Shown one piece after another: positions 1 through 7,286 of a DNA stretch of 42,642 bases. Origin of the DNA: Lachnospiraceae bacterium. Its GTDB lineage: Bacteria > Bacillota > Clostridia > Lachnospirales > Lachnospiraceae. The notes under the pieces are model-generated. The model was not told where the DNA came from. It did not search any database and saw nothing but the letters and a program-made list of their open reading frames with translations. The position numbers and the translations under genes were made by a program. The number at the start of each line of letters is the position of its first letter. The stretch's first letter is position 1. Where the stretch lies: assembly GCA_024695605.1 (NCBI GenBank), contig JAILHW010000175.1, positions 1 through 42,642 on the forward strand. Direction: 5' to 3'.

Positions 1-780
1 CGTGACCTCACGGCAGCAAATGGGATGATCGAAATAATCGATCTCATCGCAGTACATAAGAGGAATATAGCCGTCATTTAAAGCGATCTGCCGGAAAGGT
101 GCATATACCGCAGCGCCGTCGATCTCTTTGTTTTTCAAAGAATTAAAAGCATCTGTACCGCTGTCGGCCGAAAGGATGGTAATGTCTTTTTCAAGATCAA
201 ATCCGGCTTCAAGCAGGGCGGTACGAAATTCTATATCATAGGTACTGTTGGCCTGCAGAACGATGGTCTTGCCCTTCAGGATTTCCAGGTTGTTGTGATA
301 CTCTTCTTCGCTGAGCCCCTCAACAAGATCGGGATCGATGACAAGGGCATGTCCGTCACTCATGACGCCTCCGAAAGAGGTGATATCATGGCCTTCCCCG
401 AGAAATTTGATCAGGTTGGTAGCGTTGATGGGCGCCACATCCAGCTTGCCGGATTCCAAAGCAGCCAGCTCTTCTGTATTGTTGCTGTACTGGGTAAGGG
501 TTACATTCAGACCTTCCTCGGCAAAAAAGCCCTCCTCATTTGCAATGAAGTACAGGATATGACCGGTTGCCGGAAGGTGTCCGATATTAAAGTCCACCAA
601 CTCCTTTGCCTGATCGCCGCTTTGCTCACCTGCTGTATCTTCATTGGTTGCAGTTGCTTCAGTTGTCGCCGCTGTGGAAGCCGTTTTTTCAGCGGAAGTT
701 GTCGACCCGGTTGAGCCGCAGCCCGTCAGGGCAATGACAACGCCCAGGGCCAGTGATAAGAATTTTGTTCGTTTTTTCAT
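1..780 (-). CDS. NMT1/TauA-type ABC transporter substrate-binding lipoprotein, C-terminus cut by window edge
   Basis: The frame is open from an ATG at 780 to the window edge (260 residues, no stop). The first 21 residues form a lipoprotein signal (KKR n-region, hydrophobic core, lipobox LTGC, lipid-carrying C21), followed by a Ser/Thr/Ala-rich linker to about residue 50. The mature part carries the hallmarks of the nitrate/taurine/thiamine-precursor binding family: GHLPATGHILYFIANEEG near the start, a segment ending in APINATN in the middle, and HPICCREV near the cut end, like the CCRxV stretch of SsuA/NMT1 proteins. It should be an outer-face lipoprotein delivering a small solute to a permease and ATPase encoded beyond the left edge. 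The start is set by AAAGGAG about 7 bases upstream. Which substrate it binds (sulfonate, pyrimidine precursor, other) cannot be told. Confidence 0.88.
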   Translation of the reverse strand, partial: MKKRTKFLSLALGVVIALTGCGSTGSTTSAEKTASTAATTEATATNEDTAGEQSGDQAKELVDFNIGHLPATGHILYFIANEEGFFAEEGLNVTLTQYSNNTEELAALESGKLDVAPINATNLIKFLGEGHDITSFGGVMSDGHALVIDPDLVEGLSEEEYHNNLEILKGKTIVLQANSTYDIEFRTALLEAGFDLEKDITILSADSGTDAFNSLKNKEIDGAAVYAPFRQIALNDGYIPLMYCDEIDYFDHPICCREVT

Positions 781-833
781 AATGTTCTCCTTTATCTTTT
801 TACGTCATTTTTTGATTCGTTTTCACAAGTAGG

Positions 834-863
834 ATTATAGGTGGAGACGGCTGCGAAATCCAA
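834..863 (-). promoter_or_regulatory. Promoter of the NMT1-type lipoprotein gene
   Basis: Read on the minus strand there is TTGGAT (863-858), an 18-base spacer and a perfect TATAAT (839-834), about 54 bases before the start codon. The 275-base gap 781-1055 otherwise holds only the divergent promoter of the broken nitroreductase gene. Confidence 0.6.
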
Positions 864-973
864 TACAGGAAGGTTATTAGTTGTTATAGACGAAAGTTAT
901 AACCCAGAGGTTATCAAAAGGATGTTGCCGATGAGGATATTTCCGTTTTGGCATGGGTCTTCGAAAATTTTTC

Positions 974-1016
974 TTGACATAATACATTGCGCGAAATATA
1001 ATATGACAAAAGATAC
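974..1016 (+). promoter_or_regulatory. Promoter/operator of the nitroreductase remnant, matching the OhrR-like regulator's own promoter
   Basis: A perfect TTGACA (974-979), 17-base spacer and perfect TATAAT (997-1002). From the end of the spacer through the -10 and into the leader it is nearly identical to 6652-6681 in front of the MarR/OhrR-like gene (shared GCGAAATATAATATG, then one mismatch, then CAAAAGATACA). Identity outside the core promoter hexamers points to a shared operator, probably for that regulator. Confidence 0.7.
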
Positions 1017-1055
1017 ATAGAAATATATCAAAGCAGAAAGGAAGCGAGGGGAAAA

Positions 1056-1572
1056 ATGAACAATTTGATCGAGATCATCAAAGGCAGAAAAAGCATCCGG
1101 ACATATGACGGAAACGCGCTCAGTGATGCGCACAGGCAGGATATAGAAGCTTTCATGAAGGATATTCCGAATCCTTTTGGCATTCCGGTAGAATTTGTGC
1201 TCCTGGATGCAAAGGAGCATGCGCTTTCCAGTCCTGTTCTTTGAGGAAGAATGGGGACAGCCGCTGAATCCTGATGATGCCATGGCAGAGGTCCTTGAAA
1301 TGGTAAGGTGGGCGCCGTCAGCGGTCAATAAGCAGCCGTGGAGGATCGTGCATAGGGATGGCATGTATCATTTTTATGAGAAAAAGGACAGAGGCTATAA
1401 CAGTGATGTTACCGGTGACCTTCAAAAGATCGATGTGGGGATCGCGCTGAGTCATTTCATCATGGGACTTGAGTATCAGGGAAAGAAGGCTGAAGTAAAG
1501 ATACAGGATCCCGGGATTAAAATTCCCGCAGATGCGGAGTATATAGTAAGTGTCATGGAAACAGATACCTGA
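1056..1572 (+). pseudogene. Nitroreductase-family (TM1586-like) gene, inactivated by internal deletion and frameshift
   Basis: Two nitroreductase fragments lie in different frames. The first (1056-1244) encodes the N-terminus with the RKSIRTYDG motif and ends ...DAKEHALSSPVL then TGA. The second, open through 1572, carries EMVRWAPSAVNKQPWR and DLQKIDVGIALSHF, the conserved C-terminal half of the same family. Intact members are about 250 residues; here roughly 80 central residues are absent between SSPVL and FFEEEW, so this is not a simple one-base error. CTGTTCTT at the junction (about 1234-1241) fits both the SSPVL coding and an expected ELFFE coding of the right side, consistent with deletion between short direct repeats. 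Promoter and ribosome site (GAGGGG before the ATG) remain intact. The family reduces nitro compounds or quinones with FMN; the product here should be non-functional. Confidence 0.85.
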
Positions 1573-1610
1573 AGCTGGAAATGGCTTCGTAAAAGAGGAA
1601 GAGAACGATC

Positions 1611-1649
1611 AGGGCAGCTATCGGATAATCTGATAGCTGTTCTTTTTTG
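1611..1649 (+). terminator. Intrinsic terminator after the nitroreductase remnant
   Basis: Perfect 8-bp stem CAGCTATC (1615-1622) / GATAGCTG (1632-1639) with a 9-base loop, followed by a T-rich run TTCTTTTTT. The remaining sequence to 1815 contains no gene I can support. Confidence 0.8.
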
Positions 1650-1815
1650 TATATAAATTGGTTCCCACAGCAGCAATATTTGGATAGGGTATATCCCTTT
1701 CCGGCTTTTTTTGGTAAAATCTAGATGAGTTTGGGGATGGAGGGCTTTTTCTACTAGAGGATCGCAGAAGTGGAAAAAAGCATGCTTAGCACCCTGAAAA
1801 TATATGGAGGACGAA

Positions 1816-1992
1816 ATGAATCTTGAGACATGGTTTTACGAAGTGGAGAGTATTGACGGCGATTATGCAAATCTTCGCCGCACGGATATAGAGTCTGATG
1901 ATCTGAAGCTTGTGGCGCGGGCACTTTTGCCGGCTGAGATTTCAGAGGGCAGCAGATTGAAGTATGAGATGATGCAGTATACGCTGGAGTAG
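1816..1992 (+). CDS. Small hypothetical protein (58 aa)
   Basis: A 58-residue acidic protein. The ATG at 1816 is chosen over an in-frame ATG at 1804 because GGAGG (1806-1810) then sits 5 bases upstream as the ribosome site; the earlier ATG would overlap it. The body reads as one short conserved-looking unit with an EVESIDGDYANLRRTD stretch and an LVARALLPAEI stretch, reminiscent of small beta-rich proteins found as single genes in Clostridia. No membrane segment, no Cys, no recognised catalytic motif. It lies 34 bases upstream of tcdA on the same strand, so the two may be co-transcribed. I do not recognise its function. Confidence 0.65.
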   Translation: MNLETWFYEVESIDGDYANLRRTDIESDDLKLVARALLPAEISEGSRLKYEMMQYTLE

Positions 1993-2026
1993 GAAGAAGC
2001 GTATAGTTGAAAAGGAGCTAAATAAA

Positions 2027-2800
2027 ATGTTGAATCAGTTTTCACGAACGCAGCTTCTGTATGGCGAGACGGCCATGCAAAGGTTTGCAGACTGCCGCGT
2101 TGCCGTATTCGGCATCGGGGGTGTGGGGGGCTATGTGGTAGAAGCCCTTGCACGCTCCGGGATCGGGGCTATGGATCTGATCGATGATGACAGGGTATGC
2201 CTGACCAATATCAACCGACAGATCCTGGCAACCAGAAAGACCGTTGGAAAATATAAAGTGGATGTCGCAGAGGAACGTGTTCACGAGATCAATCCGGAAT
2301 GCCGGGTCAGAGTTTACAAGACCTTTTACCTTCCGGAAACGCAGGATCAGTTTGACTTTCAGGAATATGACTATATTGTGGATGCCATCGATACCGTGAC
2401 CGGGAAGCTTACGATCATCGAGAATGCAAAAAAGGCCGGCGTTCCGGTCATTTCATCCATGGGAGCCGGAAACAAAGTAAACCCTGCGGCATTTGAGGTC
2501 GCTGATATTTACGATACCTCCATTTGCCCCCTTGCAAGGGTCATGCGCCGGGAATGCAAAAAGCGCGGCATTGATTCTCTGAAGGTGGTTTATTCCAGGG
2601 AGAAGCCGATCCGCCCCTTAGAGGATATGTCGATCAGCTGCAGGCAGCACTGTATCTGTCCTCCGGGTACGGCAAGAAAGTGTACCGAGCGGCGTGATAT
2701 TCCGGGCTCCACCGCATTTGTACCATCAGTTGTCGGACTCATTATAGCCGGGGAGATCATAAACGATCTTTCCGCGATATATGCGCATACGGGAGCATAG
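2027..2800 (+). CDS. tcdA: tRNA threonylcarbamoyladenosine dehydratase (TcdA/CsdL, ThiF/MoeB fold)
   Basis: A 257-residue E1-like protein. TcdA uses ATP to cyclise N6-threonylcarbamoyladenosine at position 37 of ANN-decoding tRNAs. The Rossmann glycine loop GIGGVGG is at residues 29-35, followed by DLIDDDRVCLTNINRQ (the acidic/Asn-Arg ATP-contact segment), a YDYIVDAIDT motif, and SSMGAGNKVNP, which is typical of TcdA rather than MoeB or ThiF. The usual MoeB CxxC zinc pairs are not evident, and the length fits the TcdA family (about 240-270). The ribosome site AAAGGAG lies about 9 bases before the ATG. The next gene, on the opposite strand, converges 25 bases away. Confidence in the family is high; the main alternative is a generic HesA/MoeB/ThiF protein. 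Confidence 0.9.
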   Translation: MLNQFSRTQLLYGETAMQRFADCRVAVFGIGGVGGYVVEALARSGIGAMDLIDDDRVCLTNINRQILATRKTVGKYKVDVAEERVHEINPECRVRVYKTFYLPETQDQFDFQEYDYIVDAIDTVTGKLTIIENAKKAGVPVISSMGAGNKVNPAAFEVADIYDTSICPLARVMRRECKKRGIDSLKVVYSREKPIRPLEDMSISCRQHCICPPGTARKCTERRDIPGSTAFVPSVVGLIIAGEIINDLSAIYAHTGA

Positions 2801-2825
2801 GATGCGGAACGATAGAGGGTATCTA

Positions 2826-3146
2826 TCATTTTCGCAGATATTTTTCATCCGATTTATATTCATCGCTTACATAGCGTTCTATGGTCATGTGAAGGTCATA
2901 CTTTTCGCGAAGGGCGGCAAGCTGCTGCATCATAGGAGATGCATGATGCACATCTATAGCCGCCTGATCAGACCAGGAATCGATCAGCAACACTGTTTCA
3001 GGATCATCAAGAGGCTGAAAGTATTCATATCGTAAATTCCCTTCTTCTGCCCGTATAGCATCCGCAATACCGGAGGATTCCATTTCGTCAGCAAATGCAC
3101 GAGCATTCCCATTAATGCCTTTGTAGTACAGATTTACCGTTATCAT
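2826..3146 (-). CDS. Putative quinol monooxygenase / antibiotic biosynthesis monooxygenase (ABM) domain protein
   Basis: A 106-residue single-domain protein with the dimeric alpha/beta-barrel ABM signature: MITVNLYYKG first strand, a FADEMESSGIADAIRAEEG helix and turn, YEYFQPLDDPETVLLIDSWSD, and an HHASPMMQQL helix. Such proteins (YgiN and relatives) act as small cofactor-less oxygenases or as stress-associated proteins of unknown activity. In an anaerobe the oxygenase label should be taken as a fold name only. The start at 3146 is preceded on the minus strand by an AAAAAGGAG ribosome site. The gene converges with tcdA and is divergent from the acetyltransferase gene. Confidence 0.82.
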   Translation of the reverse strand: MITVNLYYKGINGNARAFADEMESSGIADAIRAEEGNLRYEYFQPLDDPETVLLIDSWSDQAAIDVHHASPMMQQLAALREKYDLHMTIERYVSDEYKSDEKYLRK

Positions 3147-3386
3147 ACTATGCTCCTTTTTTTCGGTTGAATGAAGGGTCGACTTTTTTTCCTATAATAT
3201 GGATTATATACGAACAGAAGCTGAGGGACAACCGACTTTTACACAATCAGCATTTTTTGATCGTTAGTTAGGAAAAGGTGTTCGGGGAGTTCAATTAATT
3301 ATGGAATCGTGATAAAATGTGGAAATGACGAAAGAATACCGACGTTAAAACAATATAGGATCAGAAACAAGGAGGACAGGATCAAG

Positions 3387-3866
3387 ATGGAAATTGTTTA
3401 TAAAAAACTATCGGAGAACGAACTGGGCAGAATTATAAAAATGAGAATAGACCAGTTGACCGAAGAATACACATCGGCGGGCAAAACGGTTCCGCAGGGT
3501 GTAGATCTGGAAACGGCGCTGATGGATTTCTATAAAAGAAATTTGGCTGCCGGTACCTATGTTTCCTGGCTGGCATTTGACGGAGAGAAGATAGTCGGAA
3601 CAAGTGGAATGTCTTTTGCGGAAAAGCCGCCATACTTCACGTGTCCTTCCGGAAAAGTAGGCATCCTGTCCAGCATGTATACCGATCCGAACTATAGAAG
3701 GCTGGGGATTGCCACGCAATTACTGGACAGGGTCGTAAAAGAGGCAAAAAACTACGGCTGCGGAACGATCTACATTACAGCATCGGATATGGGGGTAAAG
3801 CTGTACACATCCTATGGATTTAAGCATAATGGGAATTTTATGCAATACAATTTCGATCAGCAGTAA
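3387..3866 (+). CDS. GNAT-family N-acetyltransferase
   Basis: A 159-residue protein. The ATG at 3387 is chosen because AAGGAGG (3369-3375) sits 11 bases upstream; the frame is open further back to 3309 but that part (KCGNDERIPT...) looks non-coding. The N-terminal half is alpha-helical; the acetyl-CoA-binding core is GKVGILSSMYTDPNYRRLGIATQLLD, with the GNAT motif A pattern RRLGIA, and motif B near the end is VKLYTSYGFKHNGNFMQY. It transfers acetyl from acetyl-CoA to an amine; the substrate is not predictable. A TATAAT at 3193-3198 upstream might be its promoter but lacks a well-spaced -35. The gap 3147-3386 holds nothing else I can support. Confidence 0.86.
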   Translation: MEIVYKKLSENELGRIIKMRIDQLTEEYTSAGKTVPQGVDLETALMDFYKRNLAAGTYVSWLAFDGEKIVGTSGMSFAEKPPYFTCPSGKVGILSSMYTDPNYRRLGIATQLLDRVVKEAKNYGCGTIYITASDMGVKLYTSYGFKHNGNFMQYNFDQQ

Positions 3867-3962
3867 AGTATGGATCCGAAGCTTCTCGATGCCGCAGCAA
3901 TATCGGCGTCCGGAAGTTTTGACGGTGAATAGGAAGACATATCAAAGTGAAAGGAGACTGCT

Positions 3963-4499
3963 GTGAGTAGGATTGAATTGTTACATGCATCATGCGCAGA
4001 TCAGGAGGTTGATGTCGTTGTGAATGCGGCAAATAGCGGGCTTTGGGCCGGAGGCGGTATCTGCGGTGTGATCTTTCAGAAGGCCGGCAGGAGAGAACTT
4101 ACAGAAGCCTGTGAGAAATATGATACTCCATTACAGGATGGCGATGCGGTGATCACCCCGGCATTTCATATGCAAAATGCCAGGGCGATCATTCATGCAG
4201 TGGGACCGAACTTTGCTGTTACGCCCACGGCTTTTGAGAAGCTGTTTGATGCATATTACAACTCGTTAAAGGTGCTGAAACAAAACGGCTATCATAGTAT
4301 TTCATTTCCCTTGATCAGCTCCGGTATTTTTGGCGGAAACCTTGAAAATCCCGTGGCGGAATCAACGAAGCAGTGCATCAGAGCGTATCAGAGCTTTGTA
4401 GAGCAGTATCCTGATTATGAGATCGATGTAAAGCTGTGTGCCTTTGGGTTTTCCGAGATGGAAGAGGCAAAAAAGCAGTTTGATACGCTCCGTTCGTAA
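3963..4499 (+). CDS. Macrodomain protein (ADP-ribose / O-acetyl-ADP-ribose binding or hydrolase)
   Basis: A 178-residue single macrodomain with a GTG start at 3963, set by AAAGGAG 6 bases upstream. The ligand loops are plain: VVNAANSGLWAGGGICGVIF (adenine/ribose contact and the glycine loop), AIIHAVGPNF, and FPLISSGIFGG (diphosphate-binding loop). The Asn-Ala-Ala-Asn plus GGGICGVI arrangement resembles MacroD/YmdB-type O-acetyl-ADP-ribose deacetylases, which remove ADP-ribose or acetyl from ADP-ribose conjugates. The gene stands alone, with no ADP-ribosyltransferase beside it, so a DarTG-like toxin pair is not suggested. It converges with the flavoprotein gene. Confidence 0.88.
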   Translation: MSRIELLHASCADQEVDVVVNAANSGLWAGGGICGVIFQKAGRRELTEACEKYDTPLQDGDAVITPAFHMQNARAIIHAVGPNFAVTPTAFEKLFDAYYNSLKVLKQNGYHSISFPLISSGIFGGNLENPVAESTKQCIRAYQSFVEQYPDYEIDVKLCAFGFSEMEEAKKQFDTLRS

Positions 4500-4527
4500 G
4501 TCACAGGGCCATTTTGGGTCATGGGGT

Positions 4528-5142
4528 TTAGATAAAATGCGTCCATTCGCGTTCTTCTTTTTCGGGCAGGCCGAACTGTTCCTTGCCGAGCGCGATGCTC
4601 TTTATCAGAAAGACCATATTGCGGGCAAGCACGCGCATGGTCTGCAGGCCTTCCGCATCCTGCAAAGCTTCTCCCGCGCTGTTACCGTGAACACTGTTCC
4701 AATACTGGCTGGGTGCCACAGGCATGCCTGCGATCGTAAAATACTTGTTCAGCTCATCGTAGGTCGCAGAGCATCCGCCGCGCCGCGCAACAACCACGCT
4801 TGCACCGACCTTCATGGTCTTATCAAACTGTGAGCTATAGAATAATCTGTCCAGACATGCGATCAGTGTAGCGTTTGCAGATGCGTAATAAACCGGGGAT
4901 CCCACCACGAAACCATCTGCACCTTCAAGCTTTGCTGCCAGTTCATTTACCACGTCATCAAAGACACATTTTCCTGTTTTTCCACATGAATTACAGCCGA
5001 TGCATCCCCGGATCACCTGATTTCCGATCTGGACCACTTCCGTTTCGGCACCTTCGGCTTCGAATACCTTTACCATCTCGTCGAGGGCAATTGCGGTGTT
5101 GCCGCCCACATGGGGGCTCCCGTTTACGATCAGTATTTTCAT
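4528..5142 (-). CDS. Iron-sulfur flavoprotein / NADPH-dependent FMN reductase family protein
   Basis: A 204-residue flavodoxin-fold protein. The FMN phosphate loop is NGSPHVGGNTA at residues 7-17. The compact cysteine motif CIGCNSCGKTGKC (about residues 47-59) is the [4Fe-4S] binding signature of archaeal and clostridial iron-sulfur flavoproteins. GSPVYYASANA marks the second FMN-contact loop. These soluble proteins reduce O2, H2O2 or quinones using ferredoxin or NAD(P)H, and usually count as oxidative-stress or electron-shuttle proteins in anaerobes. The ribosome site on the minus strand is AAAGGAGG, just before the ATG at 5142. It lies opposite and convergent to the macrodomain gene. Confidence 0.88.
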   Translation of the reverse strand: MKILIVNGSPHVGGNTAIALDEMVKVFEAEGAETEVVQIGNQVIRGCIGCNSCGKTGKCVFDDVVNELAAKLEGADGFVVGSPVYYASANATLIACLDRLFYSSQFDKTMKVGASVVVARRGGCSATYDELNKYFTIAGMPVAPSQYWNSVHGNSAGEALQDAEGLQTMRVLARNMVFLIKSIALGKEQFGLPEKEEREWTHFI

Positions 5143-5295
5143 TGCTGCGTCCTCCTTTTTTTCTTTGTGTAAGATTTACATTCCGGTTTTGCCACAAAAA
5201 ATCATAAAATCTTCATAATATCCTTGCCATTTATTCACAATTGGCTGCTAGACTATTCCTAAATCAAACAAAGAAAGGAATGGTATCAAGCATAT

Positions 5296-5526
5296 ATGAA
5301 ATTAAGAGACCTGTGTAATGAGCTTTGGGATGACATCGTAGCCTTGATGGATTTCAGCCTGATCTCAAGGCTGTATGGCCGGTGCAAGGAATGCTCTCAT
5401 TATGAATATCTGAAAGCATATCTGTCAATAGATAAAGGATTCATTTTTAAACTTGGCAGATATTTCAACCTTGATATGGAGGATCGCGATATTTTGATGT
5501 ATCTTCCGGTCGGGGTTTCCATATAG
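5296..5526 (+). CDS. Small hypothetical protein (76 aa)
   Basis: A 76-residue protein of no family I recognise. It has a hydrophobic/acidic start (LRDLCNELWDDIVALMDFSLISRLYG), a CKECSHYEYLKAYL segment in the middle with a CxxC pair, and FKLGRYFNLDMEDRDILMYLP at the end. No signal peptide or clear membrane segment. A GAAAGGAA ribosome-like site lies about 18 bases upstream, further than ideal, so the start is uncertain. The strong terminator 31 bases after the stop supports it being a real transcription unit. Confidence 0.55.
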   Translation: MKLRDLCNELWDDIVALMDFSLISRLYGRCKECSHYEYLKAYLSIDKGFIFKLGRYFNLDMEDRDILMYLPVGVSI

Positions 5527-5556
5527 ATGATTCTTCAGTATTTCCCTTCCAAGCAG

Positions 5557-5584
5557 ACTGCCGCCTTATGGCGGCAGTTTTTGC
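5557..5584 (+). terminator. Intrinsic terminator of the 76-aa protein gene
   Basis: Perfect 9-bp stem ACTGCCGCC (5557-5565) / GGCGGCAGT (5570-5578), TTAT loop, then a run of Ts. Only the plus-strand side has the T run. Confidence 0.9.
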
Positions 5585-5594
5585 GTTTGTTTTT

Positions 5595-6524
5595 TTATTT
5601 GGCGGGTGTATCGCGCCTGATAGCCGGCAGCTCTGCAAGGATCACGGCGGCCAGCACGAGCCCGCATCCGATCAGTTCCCGGATGCTCAGCATCTGATGC
5701 AGGATCACAAAACCGGCAAGCAGTGCAAATACCGATTCCAGACTCATCAAAAGCGAAGCGACCGTTGGATCGGTGTGCTTTTGCGCCACGATCTGGAGCG
5801 TATAGGCGATCCCGCCGGAAAAGATGCCGGCATACAAAATGGGAATTGCAGCATCCAAAAGAGCCGGGAGGCGGGGCGTTTCAAAGAGCAGCATTCCGCA
5901 CAGGGCGATCATTGCCGAAACGAAGAATTCGACATTTGCAAGGGCGATCGCAGATGTGACCTTGCGGGAAAAATGATCGGCACTCAGGATCTGAAGGGAA
6001 AATAAAAGTGCGCAGAGCATAACCAGCGCATCTCCTTTTTCGATGGTAAAGCCGCTTTTGACACTGATCAGGTACAGACCGCAGAGTCCGAAGCATACAC
6101 TGATCCAGATCCTTCCGGAGGGGCGTTTTCCGATCAAAAGTCCGATCAGGGGAACGAGCACCACATAAAGTGCGGTGATGAAGCCCGCTTTTCCGGGAGA
6201 GGTCTGCTGCATGCCAAGCTGTTGTGCAATACTGGCAGTACCGAGAAAAAAGCCGCAGCATAGTCCGCCGAGCAGGGTGGGGGGAAGACTTTTCTTATCC
6301 GTTTGCGTCGGCAAAGCATCCGCGCGGGCACGTTTGGCCTGCCTGAGCGAAAGGGCTGTTACAGGCAGCAGAACAAGGGTGGAAAGGATGTATCTAAAGC
6401 AGACGAAGGTCCAGGGACCGACGTGCTGCATGCCGACAGTCTGGGCAACAAAGGCCACACCCCATATGAAAGCAGTCAATAAAAGCAGGAGACTGCTGAT
6501 GATCCTGGTTTTTTCGTTTTTCAT
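5595..6524 (-). CDS. EamA/DMT-family membrane exporter
   Basis: A 309-residue protein with about ten hydrophobic segments arranged as two EamA repeats: the first opens with LLLLLTAFIWGVAFVAQTVGMQHVGPW, the second with GDALVMLCALLFSLQILSADHF. The FWG/IWG-type start and the SLESVFALLAGFVILHQMLS segment near the end are typical of drug/metabolite transporters (RhaT/YdcZ relatives). It would export or exchange a small metabolite across the cytoplasmic membrane. The substrate cannot be inferred and no linked pathway is present. An insert rich in Lys/Arg/Ala separates helices 2 and 3. The gene is divergent from the OhrR-like regulator, sharing the 176-base gap, so regulation by that protein is possible but not shown. 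Confidence 0.9.
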   Translation of the reverse strand: MKNEKTRIISSLLLLLTAFIWGVAFVAQTVGMQHVGPWTFVCFRYILSTLVLLPVTALSLRQAKRARADALPTQTDKKSLPPTLLGGLCCGFFLGTASIAQQLGMQQTSPGKAGFITALYVVLVPLIGLLIGKRPSGRIWISVCFGLCGLYLISVKSGFTIEKGDALVMLCALLFSLQILSADHFSRKVTSAIALANVEFFVSAMIALCGMLLFETPRLPALLDAAIPILYAGIFSGGIAYTLQIVAQKHTDPTVASLLMSLESVFALLAGFVILHQMLSIRELIGCGLVLAAVILAELPAIRRDTPAK

Positions 6525-6638
6525 AGGTTTACTCGTTTCTGTTTGCTATTTTGCGATGTTGCGATGTTGCACGATCCGGGGAGGGCAACAATGAGAGTAT
6601 AGGGCAATTCGGTCCGAACGTAAAGAGTATTTTTTTGC

Positions 6639-6681
6639 TTGACAAATAATATTTTGCGAAATATAATATGGCAAAAGATAC
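6639..6681 (+). promoter_or_regulatory. Promoter and probable autoregulatory operator of the OhrR-like gene
   Basis: Perfect TTGACA (6639-6644), 17-base spacer, perfect TATAAT (6662-6667). Overlapping it is an imperfect dyad ATATTTTGC (6649-6657) ... GCAAAAGAT (6670-6678). The stretch from the spacer into the leader recurs in front of the nitroreductase remnant at 974-1016, which suggests a shared regulator. Confidence 0.72.
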
Positions 6682-6700
6682 AAAAAGCGAGGAAATGGTT

Positions 6701-7132
6701 ATGGCACAAGAATACGAACAGTTAAAATTGGAGAATCAGCTTTGCTTTCCGTTGTATGCATGCGCACGCAAGATCGTGAATGCTTACAATCCGTACCTGA
6801 AGCCACTGGGACTGACCTATACACAATACATCGTGTTTCTGGTTCTGTGGGATAAGGAAAGCGTGAATGTGGGACAGCTTGGAGAGATCCTGCATCTGGA
6901 TGCCGGCACATTGACCCCTCTTCTCAAGAGGCTGGAGAAGGAAGGGTATGTGTCAAGAGAGCGTTCGAAGGAAGATGAGCGGGTCACGATCATAAGCATC
7001 ACAAAGAAGGGGAACGAACTCAAGGAAGTATGTAAGGACATACCGATGAAGCTTGCGGGGTGCCGTACCCCATTGGCAGAGAAGGAAGCAAAGGAATTGT
7101 ACAGATTGCTTTATAAGTTTTTGGAAGCATGA
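6701..7132 (+). CDS. MarR-family, OhrR-like redox-sensing transcriptional regulator
   Basis: A 143-residue winged-helix repressor. The frame is open from 6668, but that ATG overlaps the -10 box, so it cannot be the start of a transcript from the visible promoter. ATG 6701 is taken because GAGG (6689-6692) lies 8 bases upstream. The N-terminal ENQLCFPLYACARKI matches the OhrR signature and places a Cys at residue 15, the peroxide-sensing position of Bacillus OhrR; a second Cys follows at the YACAR stretch. The recognition helix/wing region is LDAGTLTPLLKRLEKEGYVSRERSKEDER. OhrR proteins repress peroxide-defence genes until the Cys is oxidised. No ohr peroxidase gene is adjacent. The conserved promoter shared with the nitroreductase remnant suggests that gene was a target. 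Confidence 0.87.
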   Translation: MAQEYEQLKLENQLCFPLYACARKIVNAYNPYLKPLGLTYTQYIVFLVLWDKESVNVGQLGEILHLDAGTLTPLLKRLEKEGYVSRERSKEDERVTIISITKKGNELKEVCKDIPMKLAGCRTPLAEKEAKELYRLLYKFLEA

Positions 7133-7146
7133 TCGGCAGGATCACA

Positions 7147-7175
7147 AAAAGAGAGCTTTTGGCTCTCTTTTTTTA
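7147..7175 (+). terminator. Intrinsic terminator after the OhrR-like gene
   Basis: Perfect 10-bp stem AAAAGAGAGC (7147-7156) / GCTCTCTTTT (7162-7171) with a 5-base loop, continuing into a T run, 15 bases after the stop. Confidence 0.9.
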
Positions 7176-7286
7176 TGCATTGTTGTCGATTTGGTATATC
7201 GCTTTTGGGCGTTTGATGGTACAATTTAGTTGAATCTGTGCAGAACTGCCTAAAGAGCAACAAAGTGAGCAAGGAGGGTGATACTT

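Noticed and set aside
2808..2835. Weak hairpin GATAG...CTATC between tcdA and the ABM gene as terminator
   Set aside because: Only a 5-bp stem with a poor T run that overlaps the end of the ABM coding region.
3870..3932. A 20-codon open frame between the acetyltransferase and macrodomain genes
   Set aside because: Too short, no ribosome site and no recognisable similarity; it may be a gene remnant, but nothing shows this.
3963..4499. Macrodomain protein as antitoxin of a DarT-like toxin pair
   Set aside because: No ADP-ribosyltransferase gene lies on either side; a free-standing ADP-ribose hydrolase is simpler.
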